Shown: positions 21,567 to 32,189 of the stretch, piece after piece | How positions within the stretch are numbered: position 1 is the stretch's first letter | Layout: every line of letters begins with the position of its first letter | Assembly: GCA_009667805.1 (NCBI GenBank) | Contig: CM019066.1 | Coordinates: 118,559,690-118,623,689, forward strand | Length of the DNA stretch: 64,000 bases | Direction: 5' to 3' | Source: Leptobrachium leishanense | Taxonomy: Eukaryota > Chordata > Amphibia > Anura > Megophryidae | Position numbers and translations under genes: made by a program | Notes under the pieces: generated by a model | What the model was told of the DNA's origin: nothing | What the model saw: the letters and a program-made list of their open reading frames with translations, nothing else | Database searches by the model: none

Positions 21567-22940
21567 TTATTTATACCAAAGGAGTAGTGGTTACTGTGAG
21601 CCAGGTGTCAGGCAGGATTGTAAGCACATCTGTCAGCTCCACCTTTCAATGCATACAGATATTATTTTTATATTTTCTTGCTATTTTTTGGAAGCTGCCT
21701 TGCTAATAATTTCATTATGATCATTACAAATCCCCATATGCAGGAGATCTGACCATTTTTATTATTTATCTTTATCTCAATTACTGTATCTGACACAAAG
21801 GCTATTTATCCCTGTATGCTGATAATGCAGACCCCGTGTGAAATTGTGTAGATAAAGGACACATCTTGAGTTCAGAATATTTAATTTTAACAATATCTCT
21901 GTAATGAATACATGAACACATGACCAATTAAAAATGAGCAAATTTACATTATTTACATTTTTTTTTAACTCTCATAATAGCAATCTCTATTTTACCACAT
22001 ACCACTTGGTAGTGAAGGGGTTGAACTGGATGACGGAGACCATACAATCATTAATAAATGCATGAAAAAGAAGTTGTCTTAATTTATCATGGCTGCTCTT
22101 AAAAACAAACATAAGAGATCATTTGCAACTAGACTGGTTATTTTTTCACAGATTCACTGTTTATTTAACCCATTATATGTAGCAGTGCTAAGATTTTAGT
22201 GCAATCCATTATTAGAGCAAGTCAGTTGGTTCAAATTCACATTTATGTTATGAAATACCGACTGTATTACACAGACAGCAACATATACAAATTAGCATGG
22301 GTTAAATTCATTCTTGCCTCAATCTGAATGTTTTAATCTGTAATTACCTATATATAAATTAAGTTGCATTGTGATCCATACTTGCAAAATGAAGAAACAA
22401 ATCTACCGGCAGAAACATGTATTATTTCCTGTAGTAATAAAGTACATTTCTGTAACTTTAGTCTGCAGAAGTCAGTCATCCAGGTTGATGGGTTTCATTT
22501 CACCATGACAGAAAAGCCAAGGCCGTATTCTGCTGACAGCTGTGATATGTGAGTGACTTCTGGTGAACTCACAGCCTTTGCAAACCCAATGCATTTGCAG
22601 TAATACAAGTGAAGTAGTGGCCATTTATTGTCAATAATACTGGCAGAGCACAATTGTTGGTAGACAACCCTTATATCCATATGAATACATGGAATGTCAC
22701 AAAAGATTGTGCAAGAGCATAGAAAGAGCACAAAAAAACAGGTGGCCTTTCAACTGCAGCAAAAAGATGCAGCACATCATGCTCCCCCCCCTTCACTGAG
22801 TTAAGAGAGGCAAGTCTAGGCTTTTTTGGAAAGGTATTAAGTGAGTTTTCAATAGCATACATAACTGACACTTTATATAACAAAATGACAAAAAAGCACT
22901 CAGAACAAAAAAATGACATGATAAATAAAAATAGCAATTA
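21567..22940. other. AT-rich non-coding stretch
   Basis: No gene, element end or array recognised. Confidence 0.45.
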
Positions 22941-23002
22941 ACAGATTTGTTTATTCTAGTTTAACCTAAGTGAAAAACTAGCCAGGTCTGGCTAGGAAAA
23001 AG
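22941..23002 (+). repeat. 62-bp direct repeat, copy 1
   Basis: The block from ACAGATTTGTTTATTCTAG to GGCTAGGAAAAA is repeated at 24205-24266 with few differences, including TTAACCTAAGTGAAAAA. Confidence 0.8.
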
Positions 23003-24204
23003 TATAATATTAAATTCTAATTTTTCTTTATTAAAACATCGTGTACTATTTCTATGTATATGTAGTATATGGCTGAAAAGATAATAAATCTCCTCTGACT
23101 GATTACAGCTGATGCTGATCTGAAAGGATACATATCTACAATCCATATTTATAGCTGATACTCAATCAAGTTAAGAAAACTCTTGTGTACTGTTAGTGAT
23201 TCACTTGCCATTTAAAATATTTATACGCTAATAAAACAGTTTTTAAGTCTAAAACGATCAGAGGTTTAAAAAGCTTTTAAATGAGACACAATCTGATACT
23301 CACAGTTGGGATACAGCAGGGTGTTTCCTACGCTTTACAATTGCAACATCTGGAAGTCTGACTGCTCTAAAAAAGCAAACAGAATCCAAAAGGAAATGAT
23401 GTAAACAAGATAAATGACACTTGGCCCATATTCAACCTTGCTACAAGGATTAGTGAATCAACCTTTCTTGCAATGTCTCGACTAACAAATGCAAATTTCT
23501 TTTAGTGTTGGTATGGGAAGACTGAGCAAGAACATTTTGCAAGTAGAAAAACAAACAGTACATATTGTTATTAGAGATTTTAAGCACGACAAAAGCACTT
23601 TGTATCTGTGTACAGAAATCAGAGAATTCTTAACAATTATAACATAATTTTACAAAGTAAGCAAACAGCACTATATCAGTGGTCACCAAATTTCTTCATA
23701 ATATGTCGATTCAGTTTCAAGTATGATAATGTATTAGAATACACACCTATTTAGTATGTCTTCTTTAACTTGGGGTCTTAGTGTCAGATTCCCTAGGTTG
23801 TCTTGTATTCAATATTTCACATATTGATTTACTAGAATGTAATTGTACTTAGAATTTCAGAAATCACATGTACGTGGTTTTCAGATAAAGAAGCAAAACA
23901 TTTTAATCATTTTTTAATTAAAATAACAACATGTTTGTAGATGTCCTTAGTTATTGTATTTGATATTGGATGTGAAGCTCCAATTCTGAAGTTACAATTC
24001 TGCATGGACTACTAAGATGGTGTATGTGTGTTATGTTACCTATATACCTTGATTTAGCAGTTATAATAACCTATGTCCTGATATTCATAATCTTGTAGTA
24101 TAATTCATTTCAGTGTTTTCCTTTCTTGCTTATATGATTGTAAGGATCGTCACCCAATCACGGGGAACCTTACCTACCCTAAAACACATATACCAGTCCT
24201 TCTA
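23003..24204. other. AT-rich non-coding stretch between direct repeats
   Basis: No gene was recognised in the 1.2 kb between the two 62-bp repeats. Confidence 0.45.
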
Positions 24205-24266
24205 ACAGATTTGTTTATTCTAGTTTAACCTAAGTGAAAAAATAGCTGGGTCAGGCTAGGAAAAAT
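24205..24266 (+). repeat. 62-bp direct repeat, copy 2
   Basis: Matches 22941-23002 in the same orientation. Confidence 0.8.
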
Positions 24267-24409
24267 CACTAAATCAAGGAAGGAAGCTGAAGCCAAGGAC
24301 CAGGAGAAATTACAAATTTGAGGAGATTATTCAAGGTCAAGGAGCAGGAAAATTCAGAGTAGTGAAAATCAAGGAACAAACCAGTGGAGTAACACTGAAG
24401 GGAAATTAA

Positions 24410-25749
24410 CCAGTTCTCTGCAGTCTTCAAGCTGAGCGCATTCTCCACTTTCCCACTATGGGTGCGGAGGACGTGCTTAGCGCATCCTCACAGTTCTGCA
24501 GTCCTTTCCAATGATACCAATAATGACCAAGTTATGTGTAAGAATACAAAAAATATAAACATTTCTTTTTTTTCTCTAACACAGCACTATTGTTCACTTT
24601 TCAATTATAAAGTGAACAATAATGTTGCACTAAATCACCTTCTCATTTCCCACTATGCCAGCAAGTGTGAAGGAGATGGCAAAATGTATTATTACGCATT
24701 GGTTCATCGGAAACCTAAAGTAGCACACTGCTGCGAGTATCGCCGGGGTCCCTTAAGGCCCTGTGTCTCTGATTTTTACAATGCAGAAGGTCAATTGAGG
24801 GGTCATTGGAAAGGCCACAGTCTGGCCTTGCCAACGATACCAAATATGACCATGTAATGTGTAAAAATAGTAAGATAAAATACAAAAATGCAAAATTTAC
24901 TTTTATTCCCCCCATTTCTAAGGCAGCATTATTAAGTGCTTTTAGTTGTAAAGCAAACAATGCTACTGGACTAACTCACCTTATCATTTTCCACTTTGGG
25001 AAGGTGAAAGTGCAAAGCGTTATTATGCATTGGTCCATCTAAGACACAAGCCACCGCACTGCTGAGAGGAGAATGGGGACCACCATTTTTCCATTATTCA
25101 CACCCCACAAAGTCATGTTATGTGTCAATGGACAGGTCAGAGTCTAACCTTTCTAATTATACCATACATGACCATGTAAAACGAAAAACATAAAAGAATT
25201 TTTTAATCTATTTATTTATTTATTTTTTGTTCCAAAGCAATGACATTTGACATGTATAAAATAAACAATACCACTGCAATTACTCACTTTCTCATTTCCC
25301 ACACCACAAGCAATGTCAGTGTTTTATACATATAGGAACCTGTTACTGCATTTTTCTGAAAAAAATACACAATTTTATCTAAAACGGAAACTTTACTTTT
25401 ATTTTGGTGCACTGTGTTTTATGCATAATATGAAATTTTTTTTTAAATGGAGTACCCCAAAGAATATATAATCACAAAAGTTTTGATGATAAAGTGTAAA
25501 AAAAAAAAGATTTTACACGCTATAAATGATTGAAATATGAATGGAAATTTACATTTTATTAACTTTATTTGTGATAGCATTCTGATTGGTCATGACATAA
25601 ACACATAATAATGACGTATTTTTAATCTGCTGAGTCTGCTGAAAATAAGGATATGTAATTTGTATGGGGCTTACAATAAAAAATGCCTTTGAAACACGTG
25701 TAAACAGAATAAGCACAAAATGGTCAAAATGAGCTCAGCAGGAAAGGGG
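24410..25749. mobile_element. TTAA-flanked non-autonomous element (piggyBac-type)
   Basis: TTAA at 24406-24409 and 25750-25753 flank CCAGTTCTCTGCAG and TGCTGAGCTCATTTTG-type ends (right end reads GAGCTCAGCAGGAAAGGGG). The interior is a series of related sub-blocks (CTCATTTCCCAC, GATACCAAATATGACCATG, AAAGTGAACAATAATG) that recur about every 350 bp. It is the uninterrupted reference for the element at 9618-13530. Noncoding. Confidence 0.7.
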
Positions 25750-25879
25750 TTAAACCACAACAGTGCACTGCAAACAGGAAGGGATACAATTACTGTAAAT
25801 CTTCTGTTGAGAAATCCCGTTAGTTAGGACACTAGATGGGTGTAGTGTCTGGGTCCTGTTCCTTGCAGAAGTATAGAAT

Positions 25880-27154
25880 TGTTGCATCACCGGTGCTGGC
25901 ATTCCATCAGATGTTGCAAAACGAGGTAGCTGTGTCATGGTTATGAATGGTAGGCAGAAAGATGAGGATTTCTTTAATGAACTGTGAAGCAAGGTACCCT
26001 GAAATTACCTACATCAAGTCACTTAGCAACAATTATGAATTCTCCATTAATCTTCACTTGTCCACAGGTCAACAGTTTTCTACCATTGATATTTTTCCAG
26101 GAACCCAGGTGTTCTTTTGTGGTAGGTTCTCCATAACGCCACAGTGGCAGCTGTGATAAAAGTCTTTTATGGCCTATCAAAACATTCAGACAATAAGCAA
26201 GAGTTCACATATTAGTGTCTTTGAATCTATGAGGGCATATAGTCTGTACAAGAGAAATTGCATATAGAGTAAAACGTATATGCATTTTGGTAGCAGCTGA
26301 TAACATTTTTGTCATGTACCAAATCCAGGGACTCACAGAGGTAGAAGAAAGATGCGTTGCAAAGCAAGATTTGTAGTTGACTGATCTGCGGCTGCACTTT
26401 GCATGCTGCACCTGTTTTGACTTTTCCATCTGCCTTGTCTGGCCTGAGGGAGAACTCAGGCTCTAATGAGTGAAACCTGTGGGCTTCCTACTTAAGGGAG
26501 CCGCCCCCTAGACTCACAGGCCTTGACATTAACATTCATGACTAGACCTGCGGTCTGTGTGTTTATGTTAGGCTAGGGTCAGACGAGCGTGATTTCTACG
26601 GACTGTACGTCCGTGCACACGGACGTACGTCAGTACGGAAGACGCAGTAGTGGCCACACAGTCCGTTTATTCACTGATGTATATTTTGACGGATGTAGGA
26701 GGGAAAATAAATTAAAAAGCAAAACCATTTTGTCCGTGAAAAATGCTGGACGTATAAATGCAGTCCGTCTGACCACGTTCCATCACTCACACACAAAGCT
26801 ATGCAGACGTTGCGGACGCAGCACAGTTGTGCGGCCATTCTAGGGGATGTACGTTCTTGCCTGCCTTGCGTCCGTGGGCCGCGTCCGTTGTGCGTCCGCA
26901 GTTCAGTGCGGACGTACTTCATGTGTCAGGCTCCAATGGGCTTTTTGTCATGCTATCACGGACGTACTTTTAGGCGCAATCACGGACGTGAACACTACGC
27001 TCGTCTGACCCCAGCCTTACCTGATTTCTTTTGTTTCCATTCCTCTACCTAACCTGTATTATTTTACCTGCTCCTTGTGAATAAACCCAGCCACCGCAAC
27101 CTGTTTGCTGGATTTGTGACCTCAGCTTTGGGTTCTGCCTGCACCCCTGCAACA
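25880..27154. mobile_element. Possible solo LTR, interrupted by a MITE
   Basis: It starts TGTTGCATCACC and ends CCCTGCAACA, a perfect 7-bp terminal inversion (TGTTGCA/TGCAACA). The flanks AGAAT (25875-25879) and TGAAT (27155-27159) match at four of five positions. A polyadenylation signal AATAAA occurs near 27081, about 70 bp from the end, as expected for R-U5. With the MITE removed the length is about 830 bp. No internal retroelement genes are present. Confidence 0.4.
26571..27016. mobile_element. Harbinger-type MITE 5, TSD TTA
   Basis: It begins GGCTAGGGTCAGACGAGCGT and ends CGTCTGACCCCAGCC, flanked by TTA at 26568-26570 and 27017-27019. The interior is diverged from the other copies and rich in GGACGTACG. 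Confidence 0.8.
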
Positions 27155-27635
27155 TGAATAGGATATTTTTTTACAGTTACTATACAAGATATTGAGAGTG
27201 AAATAGGTGCATTTATGATAACAATCATGAAAATAAAAGTAGTTAACCAACTAAACAACTTGTTTTTATATAATAAATGGTTTCAGATTCATTACAAATT
27301 ATTGTTTATTTTCTGCTTTAGAAAAGGACAGCGGATTGTGGGGAGGTGGGGTGGGGGTGCCCATTTTTTGGGTGTTGCGGGGAGGTTTCGGGGACGTCGC
27401 TTTGTTGGTCCGTACACCCTGGCTATGACGGACGACGACTCTGGAACACTCCCTTGGTTGGTCCGGCGATTAGTAAGTCCGGTCTGTTCTGATATGTTTT
27501 TTGTGTTTTCAATATTCTTTTTCTTTTTTTTCTTTCCTGCTCTTCTCAGTCTGTTTTTCTGTCTCTTCTTAATCCCTTTCTTACCCGGGGGGAATGGGCA
27601 TTCCTGGTGACACTGACGTGGCGTGTGTTTGAGAT

Positions 27636-28670
27636 TTGGCCATTTCTTCGTCCGCCATGATGGCAGATTTTAAAATAATCTCCCAAAATGTCGAGGGACT
27701 GAACTCCCCGACGAAACGCCGGCTGGTTTTAAGAGACCTGCGGCGAACCTGCTGTCACGTAGCTTTTCTGCAGGAGACACACTTTACCAGAATACGCCAA
27801 TTCAGTCTCACAGACCGCTCGTTCAACCGCTCTTTCCTGGCCTCTGCCAATAACAAACTTGGAGGAGTTGCGATATTGCTACATAAAAAGTGTGATTTTA
27901 ATGTGCTTCACTCTGAATGTGATGCGGAGGGCCGATATGTGCTGCTGAGGGGGACGTTGGCGGGGCATACTGTGACTTTCCTTAATGTGTATGCACCGAA
28001 CACGCCGGATGCTCCCTTCTGGGAGCATCTGGGGAGTTTGGTGAAGGGTACCACTGACTCCCTGGTGGTTGTGGGGGGCGACCTAAATGCTACCCCGGTC
28101 CCAGCTGTTGACAGGAGGGGTCCGATATCTAGGGCGATGCAAATAGGGACTCCTCAGGATAAACAACTGGCCCGCTTTCTGACGGAGTCGCACCTATTGG
28201 ATGTATGGCGACTGCAGCACCCAGGGCATCATGACTTCACCTTCTTCTCCCACCCTCACTCCTCCCACTCGAGAATAGATCTTTTCCTTCTCCCTCCTAC
28301 ATCATTGCGATGGGTAACCCGCTCGGACATCGGTAATATTAGCTGGTCGGACCATGCTCCGATCTCTCTGTGGCTCTCGCTGCCCGGGGTGAGGGCAACC
28401 TGGTCGTGGCGGTTGAACTTCTCCCTGCTGCAGAAACCGGAGGTTAAAGCGGAATTGTCGGCCGTGCTAGATAGATACTTTGTAGACAATGCGACGGATG
28501 GCATACACCCGGACATCTTGTGGCTAGCCCACAAGCCGGTCATCAGGGGCCTCCTTATTCAAATTGGGAGCAGGCTCAAACGGGAGAGGCTTCAGAAGAT
28601 CTCAGACCTGCAAGCCCTGCTGGCAGATAGAGAGGCGGCACATAAGGTCTCCCACTCTCCGGGGGACTAT
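27636..28670 (+). pseudogene. L1-like ORF2, endonuclease part
   Basis: The frame is intact from 27636 to the L2 insertion. The probable native start is the Met at 27660 (ADFKIISQNVEGLNSP). It encodes an APE-type endonuclease that nicks target DNA: ISQNVEGLN (metal-binding Asn block), VAFLQETHF (catalytic Glu), FLNVYAPN, VVVGGDLNATP (Asp/Asn pair), SRIDLFLLP and SWSDHAPISLWL (catalytic SDH near the end). The final codons before the insertion read SHSPGDY, and the frame resumes exactly after the insertion at 32196 with RADYEALL. Key active-site residues look intact. Confidence 0.9.
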
Positions 28671-28843
28671 TATTATTATTCTTTATTTATAAAGCGCCAG
28701 CATATTCCGCAGCGCTGTACAATAAGCACAGTATAGACAGGGTTACAATACATTGAACAACATTTGACAAACAGTCCCGTAGGAACTCACAATCTGGGAG
28801 GGTTGGGGTTGGAAACAGGAGAGGACTGTAAGGTGAGAGTGCG

Positions 28844-31800
28844 TCAGTGAGTTGGGTGGTAGGCTTCCCTAAATAGGAATGTTTTAAGGGAGCGTTTGAA
28901 GGAAGAGAAGTTAGGGGAAAGTCTGACAGTACGAGGGAGAGCGTTCCAGAGAGTGGGGGCTGCGCATGAGAAATCCTGCAGTCTATCATGGGAAGAGGTG
29001 ATGCGGGGAGAAGCTAGGCGCAGGTCACTGTTTGACCTTAGGGAGCGGGCTGGGGTGTATTTGGTGATTAGTGAGGACAGGTAGTGGGACGCTGAGTTAG
29101 TGAGGGTTTTGTAGGTAAGGATAAGGATTTTGAACTTAATTCTGCAGTGGATGGGGAGCCAGTGAAGGGACTCGCAGAGGGGAGCGGCAGAGACAGAGCG
29201 GCGGGTGAGGTGAATTAGCCTGGCGGAGGCGTTCAGGATGGATTGTGGGGGGGAGAGGCAGGACAGAGGGAGGCCAGATAAGAGATTATTGCAATAGTCG
29301 AGTCGGGAGATTACCAGGGCGTGTATGAGTTGTTTTGTGGTGACAGCGGTAAGAAATGTCCGAATTCTGGAAATATTACGCAGTTGGTATCGGCAGGAGG
29401 TGGAAAGGGACTTGATGTGGGGGATGAAGGAAAGTGCAGAGTCAAGTGTAACTCCAAGGCAGCGAACTTGGTTTGATGGGGAGATGGTGATACCCTCCAC
29501 CGTGATAGAGAAGTCAGGAGGTGGGGAGGCATTGGAGGGAGGAATAAGTAGGAGTTCAGTCTTTGACATGTTGATCTTTAGGTGGTGGGAGGCCATCCAG
29601 GAGGAGATGCCAGATAAACAGTCACTGACTTTTGAAAGGACAGGGGGAGAGAGATCAGGGGTAGAGAGGTAGATCTGAGTGTCATCAGCGTAGAGGTGGT
29701 AATTAAAGCCAAAACTGTTGATGATTTTGCCCAGAGAGGAGGTGTAGATGGAAAAGAGCAGAGGACCAAGGACAGAGCCTTAAGGTACACCAACAGATAG
29801 AGGCAATGAGGAGGAGGAGTTACCAGCAAAGGACACACAGAAGGACCTGTTGGATAAATAGGAGTCAACCCAAGCAAGTGCAGTGTCACCGAGACCCAGA
29901 GAGTTGAGGGTCTGTAGAAGGAGGGGGTGGTCAACAGTGTCAAAAGCAGCCGAGAGGTCAAGCAGGATGAGAATAGAATAGTGGCCGTGTTTTTTATCAG
30001 TTAGGAGGTCGTTGGTGACTTTGGTGAGGGCAGTTTTTAGTTGAGTGTAGGGGACGGAAGCCAGATTGCAGGGGGTCAAGTAGGGAATTGGAGGACAGGA
30101 AGAGGGAGAGGCGGTTGAAGACTAGTTTTTCTAAGAGCTTTGATGTGAAGGGAAGCAGGGATACAGGGCGGTAATTGGATGGAGAGCTGGGATCTAGGGA
30201 TGGTTTCTTTAGTAAAGGGGTAACTAGCGCGTGTTTGAAGGCGGATGGAAAGGAGCCAGTGGAGAGAGATAGGTTGAAGATGTGTGTGAGAGCAGGGGTG
30301 AGGGAGGAGGAGAGGGGAGGAATTAGATGTGAGGGAATGGAGTCGAGCGGGAACGTGGTGAGATGTGAGGAGGACAATAAGGAATTGATTTCCTCCTCAG
30401 TGGCTGGGAGGAAGCGGCAGAGGGTGGCAGAGGGGACCTGTGGGAGTGGAGGTGGCAGATAACTATCTTGTGTTGGGATGTTACTTCTGATAGAGATTTA
30501 CTGAGGAAGTAGTCTGCCAGGTCTTGAGCGCTGAAGGCAGCTGTGGGGGGAGGTGCAGGTGGGTAGAGGAGGGTGTTGAAGGTGGACCAGAGCCGTTTAG
30601 GGTTGGAGGACAGCGTAGATATAAGAGATGAGAAGAAGGATTGTTTGGCCAAGTGGAGGGCAGAGGTGTATGACCGGAGAATAAACTTGAAGTGAACAAA
30701 ATCAGCTTCAGAGCAGGATTTCCTCCAGGCACGCTCTGCGGTGTGGGAGCATCTTTGCAGGTAGCGAGTCTGGAGGGTGTGCCAGGGTTGAAGCTGGAGG
30801 CGTGGGGCCTTACAGAGTCGAAGAGGAGCAAGAGTGTCTAGAGCAGAGATAAGCGTAGTGTTGTAGTGATTAGCGGCAGCATCAGGGCAGGTGAAGGATG
30901 AGGTATGAGGGAGGTGGTGAAGTAGGTTGGAGAATTGATGGGGGTCCACAGCATGTAGATTTCTGCGAGTGTGTGTGCGGGGTGGGGGAGCAGGGTGTTT
31001 AGGAAGTCCAGATAGGTTGAAAGAGAGAAGGTGGTGGTCAGAGATGGGGAAAGGGCGACAGTTGAACTCAGAAATGGAGCAGAGGTTGGAAAAGACAAGG
31101 TCAATAGCGTGACCATCGCGGTGGGTAGGGAGGAGGGAGGATTGTGTGAGTCCAAGGGAGGACGTGAGTGAAAGAAGTTTGGAGGCAGCAGGGGTGGAAG
31201 GATCGTCAATGGGAATGTTGAAGTCCCCGAGAATTAAGCATGGAAGATTAGCAGACAGGAAGTGAGAAAGCCAGGTAGCAAAGTGGTCAAAGAACTGGGA
31301 GGTTGGTCCCGGTGGGCGGTAGATGACTGCCACCCTGAGAGCCAGAGGAGAGAACAGGCGATTGCAGTGTGTCTCGAAGGAGGAGAAGGAGAGGGATGGG
31401 GTGGAGGGAGATGCTTGTAGGTACAGGTGGGAGAGAGCAGGAGTCCGACCCCGCCACCATTTCTCTCACCCGGTCTGGGGGTATGGCTCAAGTGTAGACC
31501 GCCATGTGAGAGAGCAGCAACGGAGGCCGTGTCAGAGGGGGTTAGCCAGGTTTCAGTTAAAGCTAGGAGGTTGAAGGAGTTTGAAAGGAAGAGGTCATGG
31601 ATTGCTGTGAGTTTGTTGCACACGGAGCGAGTGTTCCAGAGGGCGCAGGAGAAAGAGGACAGGCGCTGAGGGATTATGGGAATGAGGTTGCTGGGCTTGC
31701 AGGGAGGTGATTTATGTGCGATGGAGATAGGATGAGAGGGAAGTATTGGATGTGTTGTGGGGCCAGGGTTAGGGGATATGTCACCTGAATAGAGTAACAG

Positions 31801-32037
31801 CAGGAGGGTGAGAAAGAGAAGGTGGGAATGGGATTTGTGGGAGTGGGAGTGATTGGCAGCACGAGAGTTAGAGGGAGACCATGTTCTAAGGAAACAGAGG
31901 AGCTCATGTGAGGCCATCATGTGGGACGAGAGGAGGGAGGGGGAGATGCAGATAGTGTAGGGGTCGGTGGTAGAGGGGCAGGAGTTCCATTTAAGGAGAA
32001 AGGTAGAAGTAAAGAGTAGAAGCATGAGAGAAAGCAT
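28844..32037 (-). pseudogene. L2 ORF: endonuclease and reverse transcriptase, broken
   Basis: Minus-strand order. About 32037-31234 holds a hydrophobic, 2A-like N-terminus, then CALWNTRSVCNKL (endonuclease start) and LLALTETWL (catalytic Glu). 31333-30323 holds MAVIYRPPGP, LILGDFNIPID and ISDHHLLSFNL. 30377-29997 holds [18 protein letters not shown] (RT block). 30079-29780 holds [16 protein letters not shown]. 29780-28844 holds [19 protein letters not shown] (YADD at 29681-29692), VRCLGVTLD and [17 protein letters not shown], typical of the L2 clade. Lesions are a TAA where Gln of the [10 protein letters not shown] block is expected (about 29782) and frame changes near 31240-31330, 30350 and 30020. 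Confidence 0.88.
31759..31782 (-). other. 2A-like motif in the L2 N-terminus (DISPNPGP)
   Basis: The sequence LLLLLYSGDISPNPGP matches the 2A translational-recoding consensus D-x-E-x-N-P-G-P except that Ser replaces Glu. 2A-like sequences are known at the N-terminus of some APE-type LINEs (CR1, L2 and Rex1 groups). Whether this variant is active cannot be judged here. Confidence 0.55.
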
Positions 32038-32189
32038 GATATAGATGTGTGTTTACCCGGAGTAAAAAGTGGGCCTTGCAGTTCCTTCCTCCAGTCCCAC
32101 AACTCCAGGAATCAACTCTGAACGTCCACTTAGGGATGCCACTTGGGGATGTCACAAGAGCCAAGGCTCAGTGGAGCCACTCCTAAATG

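Noticed and set aside
28896..31907. Several plus-strand and alternative minus-strand open frames across the L2 element
   Set aside because: They overlap the L2 coding frames, are Ser/Pro/Leu- or Arg/Glu-rich and match nothing; they are antisense or frame-shifted shadows.
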